NCBI GenBank assembly: GCA_017307785.1 | Contig: JAFKGI010000005.1 | Location: 186,001 to 250,000, forward strand | Origin: Vulcanimicrobiota bacterium | Lineage (GTDB): Bacteria > Vulcanimicrobiota > Xenobia > Xenobiales > JADMJV01 | Length of the DNA stretch: 64,000 nt | Direction: 5' to 3' | Shown: positions 7,753 through 16,089 of the stretch, one piece after another | Numbering within the stretch: the stretch's first letter is position 1 | How the letters are laid out: each line of letters opens with the position of its first letter | The notes under the pieces: generated by a model | What the model was told of the DNA's origin: nothing | Databases searched by the model: none | The model's input: the letters and a program-made list of their open reading frames with translations, nothing else | Position numbers and translations under genes: made by a program

Positions 7753-8304
7753 ATGGAACACACGCTGGCCTGTCTGCCCATCCCGCATTTCGTGCTGCTG
7801 CCCGCCTGCACGGCCACGCTGCATTTGGGTCCGCCCGAGCTGTTGCGCCAGGTGGAACTGGCGGGACGCAACCGGGGCCTGGCCTGTTTGGTGGAGGCTC
7901 ATCATTACCAGCAAGGGCGCGGTCTCACCGGCTGTCTGGCGCAGATCACGCGAGTGGTCCGTCAGCCCACCGGCTGGAATGTGAGCTTCCGCGGGCTCCA
8001 GCGGCTGGCGCTGATGTATGAGCTGCAAACCGATCTGGGGCCGCTGGTGCACTGTCGCCAACTGCTGGAAATGCCCTGGCTATCGGGCGACGTGCCCCAG
8101 TTCCCGGAACTTCCCGAGCATATCCAGCCGTTTCGCGAACGTCTCGGCCCCGGTCCCTGGCTGGACATCGCCGCCCTTCAACTGCCTATCAGCCTCGAGC
8201 AACGCCAGTCCCTGCTGGCCGAACCCGACCCCAACCGCCGAGCCCAACTGCTGCGCGAAGCCACCCGCCTCCCCCGCCCCGCTCCCAGTTGCAACCCCAA
8301 CTAG
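7753..8304 (+). CDS. LON substrate-binding-domain protein without protease
   Basis: 183-residue stand-alone LON N-terminal (substrate-recognition) domain: LACLPIPHFVLLPACTATLHL, the loop EAHHYQQGRGLTGCLAQITRV and the strand WNVSFRGLQRLAL match the beta-rich core, followed by a helical tail. There is no AAA+ or serine-protease domain. Such proteins are thought to be adaptors or binding modules. ATG 7753 has AGGGCAG just upstream and is where homology begins. It ends 11 bp before a 71-bp tandem array. Confidence 0.75.
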   Translation: MEHTLACLPIPHFVLLPACTATLHLGPPELLRQVELAGRNRGLACLVEAHHYQQGRGLTGCLAQITRVVRQPTGWNVSFRGLQRLALMYELQTDLGPLVHCRQLLEMPWLSGDVPQFPELPEHIQPFRERLGPGPWLDIAALQLPISLEQRQSLLAEPDPNRRAQLLREATRLPRPAPSCNPN

Positions 8305-8315
8305 CCGTGGTGTGT

Positions 8316-8904
8316 TTTTGCTGACCACGGGTGGCGGCACCATCTCGGGACCGCCCAGGAAACCAGGTGCCACCACAGGTGGTAGGTTTTGTTGACCACA
8401 GGTGGTGGCCCCATCCCGAAACACCCTAGGAAACCGGGTGCCACCACGGGTGGTGGGTCTTGCTGACCACAGGTGGTGGCACCATCTCGGGACCTCCCAG
8501 GAAACCAGGGGCCACCAGGGGTGGGTTTTGCTGACCACGGGTGGCGGCCCCATCCCGGGACACCCTAAGAAACCCGGGTGCCACCACAGGTGGTAGGTTT
8601 TGCTGACCACTGGTGGTGGCACCCTCTCGGGACCGCCCAGGAAACCGGGTGCCACCAGGGGTGGTGTGTTTTGCCGACCACAGGTGGTGGCCCCACCCCG
8701 TGACACCCTAAGAAACCCGGGTGCCACCACAGGTGGTAGGTTTTGTTGACCACAGGTGGTGGCACCACCCCGAGACCCCTCAGGAAACCCAGGTGCCACC
8801 ACGGGTGGTGGGTTTTGCTGACCACAGGTGGTGGCCCCACCCGAGACCCCCCTGAGAACCAGGGTGGCCCCCCGAACCCATCCGAGACCCCAGGAAACCC
8901 GGGC
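8316..8904. repeat. 71-bp tandem array, eight units of two alternating types
   Basis: Eight units start at 8316, 8387, 8458, 8526, 8598, 8669, 8741 and 8813, each opening with TTTTGCTGACCAC or a near variant. Odd units contain GGCACCATCTCGGGACC..CAGGAAACC; even units contain GGCCCCATCCCG..ACACCCTAAGAAACC, giving a 142-bp higher-order repeat. Each unit has two CCAC-N2-GTGG dyads (about 16 in all). The last unit is degenerate. The array fills the whole interval between the convergent stop codons at 8304 and 8905. It has no spacer diversity, so it is not CRISPR. Confidence 0.9.
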
Positions 8905-9966
8905 TCAGGTCATGCGGCGGCCGGCTTCGGAGAAGCGGACCACCAGTTTGCCCTGGACGTCGCCGTCTTCGAGCATGCGGTGGGCGCCCTGAATGGAGGC
9001 CTGCGAGAAGTTGCCGAGGTCTCCGACCTGGGGGGGCTTGAGTTTGCCGGCTTCCATCCAGTCGGCCAGATGCTCCAGTTCCTGCTGATAGACTTTCCAA
9101 TCCGAGCGGTTGCCAAAAAGTGCGCGCGCTCCCAGAAACTGGAAGTGCATGCTGGCCGACTTGGTGAAGAGCGGGCTGTTGCGCGCGTCAAAAAGCTGCG
9201 AGGCTAGCGAGGAATTGGGCTCCTCCACGATGCTCACCACCGAGCCGCCGAAGCCGATCACCCGCAAGCACAGCTGCTTCATGCGATGACCCACGAAGTC
9301 AAAGGCCACGTCCACCGGTTTTCCGCCATTGACCCGGTAGATCTCCAGTTCCAGCTCTTCCAGCGAGCGATTGCGATGGCAGATGATCTGATAGTTGGGC
9401 ACACCCAAAACCTCGGTGCAATATTGACGGGAACGCTCGCTGCCGGCCGTGGCCAGCACCCGCGCTCCGGCCAACAGGCACATCTGCACCGCCATGCTTC
9501 CCACCCCACCGGTGCTGCCCGTCACCAGAACGGTCTGACCGGCTCCCACCTTGGCCTTATCGAAGACCGCTTCATAAGCGGTCAATCCGGTCAGGGGCAC
9601 GGCCGCCGCTTCCAAGAAGGAGAGATTCATGGGCTTGCGACTGACGAACTCGCGCGGAACGCTGACAAACTGCGCATACGAGCCGTTGCTCTTGGGCCCG
9701 CCCAGATAACTCCAGACTTCGTCGCCTTCCTTGAGGCCCTCGACCCCGTCTCCGACTTCGGCCACCACTCCGGCCAGATCGTGGCCCAGAACCATCGGCA
9801 ACTCGCCGCCCAAAAGACCCTGACGCATCTTGAAGTCGATGGGATTGACGGCGGTGGCCTTGATCTTGATCAGCACCTCACCCGGCGCCGGCTCAATTCT
9901 TTCCCTCTCGGTCAGGACCAGATTTTCCACCGGTCCAAAAGCGCTGATCTGCACGCACTGCATCAT
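8905..9966 (-). CDS. MDR-family NADPH:quinone/enone oxidoreductase
   Basis: 353-residue medium-chain dehydrogenase/reductase of the zinc-free quinone-oxidoreductase type. It shows the GroES-like half (EVLIKIKATAVNPIDFKMRQG; GHDLAGVVAEVG) and the Rossmann motif VLVTGSTGGVGSMAVQMC. The structural-zinc Cys cluster is absent, as expected for QOR enzymes. It likely reduces quinones or activated alkenes with NADPH in the cytosol. ATG 9966 has AGGAGG ten bases upstream. The stop codon lies at the very end of the 71-bp array. Confidence 0.85.
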   Translation of the reverse strand: MMQCVQISAFGPVENLVLTERERIEPAPGEVLIKIKATAVNPIDFKMRQGLLGGELPMVLGHDLAGVVAEVGDGVEGLKEGDEVWSYLGGPKSNGSYAQFVSVPREFVSRKPMNLSFLEAAAVPLTGLTAYEAVFDKAKVGAGQTVLVTGSTGGVGSMAVQMCLLAGARVLATAGSERSRQYCTEVLGVPNYQIICHRNRSLEELELEIYRVNGGKPVDVAFDFVGHRMKQLCLRVIGFGGSVVSIVEEPNSSLASQLFDARNSPLFTKSASMHFQFLGARALFGNRSDWKVYQQELEHLADWMEAGKLKPPQVGDLGNFSQASIQGAHRMLEDGDVQGKLVVRFSEAGRRMT

Positions 9967-10086
9967 GACACGCGTCCTCCTGGCAAAGTTTACCTTTCCT
10001 TATACCCAGCCCCCAACGGGCTCTAGAAGTACGGGGATACCGCCCTGGCAGGTCGCTTCCCGACCATCGCGGAAGGCCGCCGGCCT

Positions 10087-12657
10087 ATGCGCCGACTCGC
10101 TCTCTCCCTGTTTCTGACCGGTTCCGCCTGGGCCGCTCCTCCCGGACTCCGCCACTCGGAGTATCCGGTCCACGCCCTGACCCACGCCAAGATCTACGTC
10201 ACGCCCGACAAAGTGCTGGAAGACGCCACCCTGATCCTGGAGAACGGCAAGATCCGTCAGGTGGGCGCCAACCTGGAGGTGCCCGCCGGAGCGCGCGTCT
10301 GGAATTGCCAGGGCAAAGTCCTTCACGCTGGCTTCATCGAGCCGTTTCTGGGCAACGAAGAGGCCGCCAACGAAGCTGAGGAAGAGAAATCCGAAGCCAG
10401 CGGACGCGGCGACGAGTTGCGCGCGGCCGGCGGCCCCTCCGAAGCCTCCGCCGAAGACGAAAAGCCGCCCGCGCTGGCCGCCGATCGCGAGGTGCAAAAA
10501 GACTTCAAGCTCGATTCGGAACGAATGGACAAGCTGCGCGGCCTGGGCATCCTCACTTTTCAGGCGGTTCCCCAGAAAGGCATCCTGCGCGGCCAGGGCG
10601 CCATCTACACCTTGAAGTCGGACAAGCTGGAAGAAGACCTGATCCGCACCGCCAGCTGTCAGGTGATTGGTTTGCGTTCGCTGAAAGGCCAACCCCAGGC
10701 CGAAGATTTTCCCAGCAGCCTCATGGGCAATCTCTCGCTCATCCGTCAAAGCTTTCGGAAAGCACGCTGGGCCGCCGCCCAGCATCCCACCGGCCCCTCC
10801 CCTTCCTGGCAGGCTCTCGAAAAAGCGCGAGCCCAGGGCAGCAATTTTTACTTCGAAGGCCGCAATCTCTTGGAGGGCGATTCGCTCAAGCGCTTGCTCT
10901 CCAAAGTCGAGAACCTGCCGCTCATCTGGGTCACCACTCCCGACGCCGTGCTCCAGCCCGACTGGCTGAGCGGACGCCTCATCCTCACCCTGGACTATCC
11001 CAAGCTGGAGCTGCACGCCGCCCGCCGGCCCGACATTTCCTATGCCAACGCGGCCAGTTGGCGGGCAGCACCGGCCCTGGGCAAGCAGCTGGCCGCCAAA
11101 AATCTGCCTTTCTGTCTGTCCCTACACCGCCTGAAAGAGTGGGAAAAGTACCCCGAGCGCCTGCTGCAGGTGAAAACCTTCGGACTCTCCGAGGCCGAAC
11201 TGCTCGAAGCCACCACTCGGCGACCGGCCCAGTGGCTGGGACTGAGCGACCTGGGCACGCTGGAGCCCGGCAAATCCGCCACCCTGGTGGTGCGCAAGGG
11301 CGGCCCCTTCGACGGAACCATCGAACAGGTCTGGGTCGAGGGCCTGCCGCGCCGCATCAGTGAAGACCACCAGCACAAGCTGAAGGCGGTCAAGCTGCCC
11401 CAGAGTCCGGCTTACGAACCGGAGAAGAAGTGGCAGCCCAACGGCTCGGTGCTGATCCGCAACGCCACCGTCTGGACCCAGGGCCCCAAAGGTCGCCTGG
11501 AAAACAGCGACGTGCTCATCCAAAACGGCAAAATCACGGCCGTCGGCCCCAACCTGAGCGCTGGCGGCGCGGAAACCATCGACGCCAAAGGCCTGCACCT
11601 GTTGCCCGGCATCATCGACGCCCACAGTCACACGGCCATCCTGGGCGACGTCAACGAAGACACCGAAAACGTTACCGCCCAGGTGGACATCCAGGACGTG
11701 CTGCAGCCGCTCGACCCGCAGATTCTCAACCAGCTGGCCGGCGGCGTCACCTGCGCTCACGTGCTGCACGGATCGGCCAACGCCATCGGCGGCCGCACCG
11801 TGACCGTCAAGTGGCGCTGGGGCGCGCGCGCCGAGCAGCTGCCGCTGGAAGGCGCCCTGCCGGGCATCAAATTCGCCCTGGGAGAAAACCCCAAGCAGTC
11901 CAACTGGGGCGACGCCTACACCAGTCGCTACCCGCAGACGCGCCTGGGCGTGGCCGCGCTCATCCGTCAGCGCTTCCAGGAAGCCCAGAAGTATCGCCAG
12001 CTCCCCCATCCCGAGCCGGACGAAGCCTTGGAAACCCTGCTGGAAATCCTCGACGGCAAGCGTCTGGTGCACTGCCACAGCTATCGCCAGGACGAGATTT
12101 TGATGCTGCTGCGCGTGGCCGACGAAATGCATTTCAAGATCGCCACCCTGCAGCACGGGCTGGAGGCCTACAAAGTGGCCGATCAGGTGGCCGCTCACGG
12201 AGCCGGCGTCTCCACCTTTTCGGACTGGTGGGCTTACAAACTGGAGGTGCGCGACGCCATTCCCTACAACGGCCCGCTGCTCAAGGAGCGCGGCGTGACC
12301 GTCTCCTACAACTCCGACAGCGACGAACTGGCGCGACGACTGCTGGGCGAGGCGGCCAAGGCGGTGCGCTACGGCGGAATTCCGGAACAGGAAGCGCTGG
12401 AATTTCTCACCCTCAATCCGGCCCGCCAACTGCGCATCAGTGACCGGGTGGGCAGCCTGGAGGTCGGCAAAGACGGCGACTGCGCCCTCTGGAGCGGGCC
12501 GCCGTTTGCCCCCAACTCGCGTTGCCTGCGCACCTGGGTGGACGGCACTCAGGTGTTCGAACGCGACAGCTACCTCAAGCGCAAAGCCGAAATGCGACAG
12601 CAGCGCCAGCAGTGGCTGGATGAAGCCGCCAAAACCGACAAGGACGACGAGAAATGA
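10087..12657 (+). CDS. Secreted double amidohydrolase-family protein
   Basis: 856 residues with signal peptide (RRLALSLFLTGSAWA). It has two imidazolonepropionase-like amidohydrolase domains. In domain 1 (~25-430) the metal motif is lost (VLHAGFIEPFLGNEE instead of DxHxH). In domain 2 (~450-835) it is intact: GIIDAHSHTAI, RLVHCHSY, ATLQHGLEAY and the late Asp in SYNSDSDEL. Domain 2 is therefore the probable metal-dependent hydrolase acting on cyclic amides or peptides outside the cytoplasm. A charged Glu/Ala-rich insert follows domain 1's strand. The gene overlaps the next by ATGA, so the two are co-translated. Confidence 0.85.
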   Translation: MRRLALSLFLTGSAWAAPPGLRHSEYPVHALTHAKIYVTPDKVLEDATLILENGKIRQVGANLEVPAGARVWNCQGKVLHAGFIEPFLGNEEAANEAEEEKSEASGRGDELRAAGGPSEASAEDEKPPALAADREVQKDFKLDSERMDKLRGLGILTFQAVPQKGILRGQGAIYTLKSDKLEEDLIRTASCQVIGLRSLKGQPQAEDFPSSLMGNLSLIRQSFRKARWAAAQHPTGPSPSWQALEKARAQGSNFYFEGRNLLEGDSLKRLLSKVENLPLIWVTTPDAVLQPDWLSGRLILTLDYPKLELHAARRPDISYANAASWRAAPALGKQLAAKNLPFCLSLHRLKEWEKYPERLLQVKTFGLSEAELLEATTRRPAQWLGLSDLGTLEPGKSATLVVRKGGPFDGTIEQVWVEGLPRRISEDHQHKLKAVKLPQSPAYEPEKKWQPNGSVLIRNATVWTQGPKGRLENSDVLIQNGKITAVGPNLSAGGAETIDAKGLHLLPGIIDAHSHTAILGDVNEDTENVTAQVDIQDVLQPLDPQILNQLAGGVTCAHVLHGSANAIGGRTVTVKWRWGARAEQLPLEGALPGIKFALGENPKQSNWGDAYTSRYPQTRLGVAALIRQRFQEAQKYRQLPHPEPDEALETLLEILDGKRLVHCHSYRQDEILMLLRVADEMHFKIATLQHGLEAYKVADQVAAHGAGVSTFSDWWAYKLEVRDAIPYNGPLLKERGVTVSYNSDSDELARRLLGEAAKAVRYGGIPEQEALEFLTLNPARQLRISDRVGSLEVGKDGDCALWSGPPFAPNSRCLRTWVDGTQVFERDSYLKRKAEMRQQRQQWLDEAAKTDKDDEK

Positions 12658-14717
12658 GAACTTTGCTAGCTCTACTGCTCAGCGGCGCGGCCTGGGCCCA
12701 ACCGGTGGCCCTGGTCAACGCCACCGTCCATCCCGGCGGCGGCCAATCGCCCGTGCGCACCAATCTGATTCTCAACCAGCGGACCATCGTGGGGCTTTCC
12801 CAAGAAATTCCGGCCGGGGCTCAGGTGGTCAACCTGACCGGACAGCATCTGTATCCCGGACTGGTGGAAAGCGATTCGGTGCTGGGCCTGAGCGAAATCG
12901 ACTCGGTGCGCGGCGGCAACGACTTCCGGGAGATCACCGACAACAATTCCGACTTGCGGCCTGAGCTCTCTCTCAATCCGGACTCCGATCTGCTGCCGGT
13001 GGCTCGCTCGGGCGGGATCCTCACGGCCGCCCTGCAACCCGTGGGCGGTCGCTTTGCCGGCCAGGTAGCGGTCATGAGTTTGTGGGGCTGGACGCCCGAA
13101 GACATGAAATTGGCTCCTTCGCCCGGCGTAGTGCTCAACTGGCCGCGCTGGGACAAAAAAGAAGACGACAAAGCCCGCAAAGCCTGGAAACAGCACCTGG
13201 CCGAAATCGAGGACCGCCTCGAGGAAGCGCGCGCCTACGTCAAACTACCCGAAGGCCAGCGCCCCGTGCGCCCCGACCTGGAAGCGCTGGCCAATCGCCG
13301 CCTCTTCATTCATGCCGACAGCCATTTCCAAATCGAGACGGCTCTGGAGTTCTGCAAGCGCCTCAAGGTGGACTGGGTGCTGGTGGGCGGTGCCGAGGCC
13401 GCCTCGCTGATTCCACAATTGGCCGCCGAAAAAGTCGACGTCATTTACACCGAGATGTATCGCCTGCCCTACCTGGACTATCAGGACGAGGACCTCTACT
13501 ACCGGACGCCGGCGCTGCTCAAGGCCGGGGGCCTGCGAGTGGCTCTAGCCGGACCGCAAAGCCACGATAACGCTCGCTGGCTGCGCGACATGGCGGCGGC
13601 TGCCTGGGCTCACGGCTGGAATGAAGCCGATGCCGTCGAATCGATTACCAGCGCTCCTTGCGAGATTCTCGGCTTGAAGAACCAGGGAAGACTGGCTTCC
13701 GGACAGACGGCCACCTTGATTTGCAGCAATGGGCCTCTGCTGGACGAGCGCACTCAAATCTTGCGCGCCTGGGTGGGCGGCGAGGAGATCAGCCTGGACG
13801 ACCGCCAAAAACAGTTGTATCGGCGGTACCGTAACAAACCGCGCTTGAATTCCACCACCCCCACGTCGGACAATGGGGCTATGATTCGCAGTGTCGGACA
13901 AACCCCCATCCGCAAACGCCCCGAAGGCCCCTCGGCCTGGGGTTGGAGCATGACGGGCGACATTCGCTACCACGAGGTAGACAATCGCCAGGTCTGGGTT
14001 TATCTGCCACCCAGCTACAAGGACAGCCCCGACAAAGAGTATCCGGTACTTTACGCCATGGACGGCCAGAACGTCTTCGAAAAGGGCACGGCTTTCCAGG
14101 GCCAGGAATGGCATATGGACGAAGCGGCCCAGCGCGCCATGGCCCAGGGAAAAATGCGCGAAGCCATCATCGTGGCCGTATCCAATGGCGGCCCCAAGCG
14201 CATCGAGGAGTACTCCCCCAAGGCCGACCCCGAGTATGGTGGTGGTGGGGCCGAGAAGTTTGCCCAGTTTTTGACCAAGGACCTCAAGCCTCAGATCGAT
14301 GAGACCTATCGCACCCAGGCCGGTCCCGAAAACACGGGCGTGCTCGGCTCCTCGATGGGCGGCCTGTTTTCGCTCTACATGGGGCTGGCCCACGCCAACA
14401 CCTTTGGCCTGGTGGGAGCGATTTCTCCGTCGCTGTGGTTCGCCGAAAAAGACATGATTGCCCAGTGGAAAGATCATCCGCCGGCCCAGCGCCCTTCCAA
14501 GGTGTGGCTGGACATGGGCGACAACGAGAGCCCCAGCGACCAGGACAAAAACGGCGTGCCCGACACCCTCGACAACACCCGGGCCCTGCGCGACGTGCTG
14601 GTGGCTCAGGGACAGAACGGCCTGATGTATCACGAAATCGCCGGAGCCACCCACAGCGAAGGCTCCTGGTCCGAGCGCATCCAGGACGTTCTGCAGGGCC
14701 TACTGCCCCCGGCGTGA
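12654..14717 (+). CDS. Secreted amidohydrolase-like/esterase fusion
   Basis: 687 residues with signal peptide (TLLALLLSGAAWA). The first ~390 residues are amidohydrolase-like (HLYPGLVESDSVLG; IHADSHFQIETALEF; SAPCEILGLKNQGRL), but the DxHxH metal site is missing. After a Ser/Thr/Pro linker, residues ~425-685 form an esterase D/feruloyl-esterase-type alpha/beta hydrolase with RQVWVYLPPSYKDS, nucleophile elbow GSSMGG, Asp loop WLDMGDNES and catalytic His in GATHSEGSW. The esterase half is probably active. It overlaps both neighbours (ATGA at the 5' end, GTGA at the 3' end). I do not know this fusion as a described architecture. Confidence 0.8.
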   Translation: MRTLLALLLSGAAWAQPVALVNATVHPGGGQSPVRTNLILNQRTIVGLSQEIPAGAQVVNLTGQHLYPGLVESDSVLGLSEIDSVRGGNDFREITDNNSDLRPELSLNPDSDLLPVARSGGILTAALQPVGGRFAGQVAVMSLWGWTPEDMKLAPSPGVVLNWPRWDKKEDDKARKAWKQHLAEIEDRLEEARAYVKLPEGQRPVRPDLEALANRRLFIHADSHFQIETALEFCKRLKVDWVLVGGAEAASLIPQLAAEKVDVIYTEMYRLPYLDYQDEDLYYRTPALLKAGGLRVALAGPQSHDNARWLRDMAAAAWAHGWNEADAVESITSAPCEILGLKNQGRLASGQTATLICSNGPLLDERTQILRAWVGGEEISLDDRQKQLYRRYRNKPRLNSTTPTSDNGAMIRSVGQTPIRKRPEGPSAWGWSMTGDIRYHEVDNRQVWVYLPPSYKDSPDKEYPVLYAMDGQNVFEKGTAFQGQEWHMDEAAQRAMAQGKMREAIIVAVSNGGPKRIEEYSPKADPEYGGGGAEKFAQFLTKDLKPQIDETYRTQAGPENTGVLGSSMGGLFSLYMGLAHANTFGLVGAISPSLWFAEKDMIAQWKDHPPAQRPSKVWLDMGDNESPSDQDKNGVPDTLDNTRALRDVLVAQGQNGLMYHEIAGATHSEGSWSERIQDVLQGLLPPA

Positions 14718-15481
14718 GCCGTCTGGTTGAATCCACGCTCGGTCCTCAGTGGATCCGCGTGCGTCTACAGAATCCGCCCCACAATGGCCTGACACCGGAC
14801 CTGTGCCAGCAGTTAGCCCAGGTGCTTCAGGCTGCCGCCGCCAATCCCGAGATTCGCGCCATCCTGCTCGACGCTTCCGGTAAGAGCTTTTGTGTGGGAG
14901 CGGATTTGCGCTGGGCCGCCCAACACGGTCCCAAAGCCTTCTCCACGCTGGTGCGGGCCATGCACCAGGTCTGCGAAATCATGCTGACCGCGCCCAAACC
15001 GGTGGTCTGTTCCATCGCCGGCGCCGCGGCCGGCGGGGGAATGTCCATCGCCCTCTGCGCCGACGTGCGCCTGGCCAGTCAGAGAGCCACTTTTCGCCTG
15101 GCCTATCCTCAGGTGGCCGTTTCCCTGGACGGGGGTTCCAGCTTTCGCCTGCCCCAACTGATCGGAATGGGCAAAACCCAAAGCCTGCTCTATGACGACC
15201 GCAATCTAGGAGCGGCCGAGGCCCGTGAGCTGGGCCTGGTGCACGAAGTCCTGCATCCCGAACGCCTGGAAGAGCGGGCCTGGCAGCGTCTGGAAACGCT
15301 GGCCAAGGGGCCCACCCTGGCCTTCGGCGAGAGCAAACGGCTGCTCAATCCGCCCGAGTGGGTCCGTGAACGCCTGGAGAAAGAAGCCGAGGCGATGGAT
15401 CGGATGGCGCGCACTCAGGACGCCGCCCAGGCCATGGGCTCTTTTCTGGGCAAAAAGCCCTTGCGATACGAAGGTCGCTGA
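14714..15481 (+). CDS. Enoyl-CoA hydratase/isomerase family protein
   Basis: 255-residue crotonase-fold protein starting at GTG 14714, which overlaps the previous stop (GTGA). The oxyanion-hole segments are present: SFCVGADLRW and IAGAAAGGGMSIALC. The first hydratase Glu (usual PE) is replaced in YPQVAVSLDGGSSFRLP. The Asp there aligns with the catalytic Asp of PaaG-type isomerases, so isomerisation or ring chemistry is likelier than hydration. Lying behind two secreted hydrolases, it may act on their products after CoA activation, but this is only context. Confidence 0.8.
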   Translation: MSRLVESTLGPQWIRVRLQNPPHNGLTPDLCQQLAQVLQAAAANPEIRAILLDASGKSFCVGADLRWAAQHGPKAFSTLVRAMHQVCEIMLTAPKPVVCSIAGAAAGGGMSIALCADVRLASQRATFRLAYPQVAVSLDGGSSFRLPQLIGMGKTQSLLYDDRNLGAAEARELGLVHEVLHPERLEERAWQRLETLAKGPTLAFGESKRLLNPPEWVRERLEKEAEAMDRMARTQDAAQAMGSFLGKKPLRYEGR

Positions 15482-15482
15482 T

Positions 15483-16037
15483 TTACAGGTCGACCAACTG
15501 GAAGCTGTTCAAGTATTTGTCGACGGGCGGCTGCGGGCCGTCCTTGGGATAACTGACCATGACCTGCCAGACTCGAGCGGGTGGGCCCTCGAACAGGAAC
15601 AGATAGCCTTCCGCCCAGCCCTTGCCGGCGTCCACCTTCAGATAGCGGCCTTCCAGCATACCGCTACGCAACGGGCGATGCAGCGCGCGCTCGGCGGCCA
15701 CCGTGCCACCACATTCGCCGGCCACCGCAGCCTCCATGTTCTTGAAAACCGGCGGACTGGCCACCACTTTTTTCTCGGGGGCAAAGACGCCCCAGCCGAT
15801 GCCGTATTCCACCGGACCGTCGTGAAGCTTCAGAGAGTTCCAGGAACCGCTTTCCACCTTCTTGCTGCTCTGCTCCGGCTGCGAAGGAAAGCGGGCCGCG
15901 AAATGGGCGTCCGCCGGACGAACCTCAACCCAGCTGCGGAAATAGCCCGATTTGTGCAAGGTGAAAGCGACCGCGGCCAGCACCAGCAAAAACAGCACCA
16001 AGAAGCGTTTGAACATTGAAAAGGGATTTAGCCGCAT
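15483..16037 (-). CDS. Membrane-anchored hypothetical protein
   Basis: ~184 residues: a short basic N-terminus, one membrane helix (FLVLFLLVLAAVAFTL), then an extracytoplasmic domain (~150 residues) with alternating strands and the motif HFAARFPSQPEQ, seen in many uncharacterised exported proteins as the start of a PsbP-like fold. ATG 16037 is chosen because AGGAGG lies eight bases upstream; ATG 16043 lies only two bases from it. The convergent enoyl-CoA hydratase ends 1 bp away. Confidence 0.6.
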   Translation of the reverse strand: MRLNPFSMFKRFLVLFLLVLAAVAFTLHKSGYFRSWVEVRPADAHFAARFPSQPEQSSKKVESGSWNSLKLHDGPVEYGIGWGVFAPEKKVVASPPVFKNMEAAVAGECGGTVAAERALHRPLRSGMLEGRYLKVDAGKGWAEGYLFLFEGPPARVWQVMVSYPKDGPQPPVDKYLNSFQLVDL

Positions 16038-16089
16038 TTCCATGCCCTCCTGTGCAGGGGCGATTGGATCACGTTAGAATCATTCAAAG

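Noticed and set aside
8080..8802. 240-codon minus frame through the 71-bp array
   Set aside because: It runs across frames of a repeat whose length is not a multiple of 3 and continues antisense into the LON gene. No start site or domain supports it.
8316..8904. CRISPR array
   Set aside because: Units are contiguous and similar over the full 71 bp. There are no unique spacers and no cas genes nearby.
11122..12429. 435-codon minus frame inside the amidohydrolase gene, and similar frames at 10000-11016, 20801-22090 and 38281-39726
   Set aside because: Antisense shadows of well-supported genes, with low-complexity Val/Gly/Gln-rich products and no start signals.
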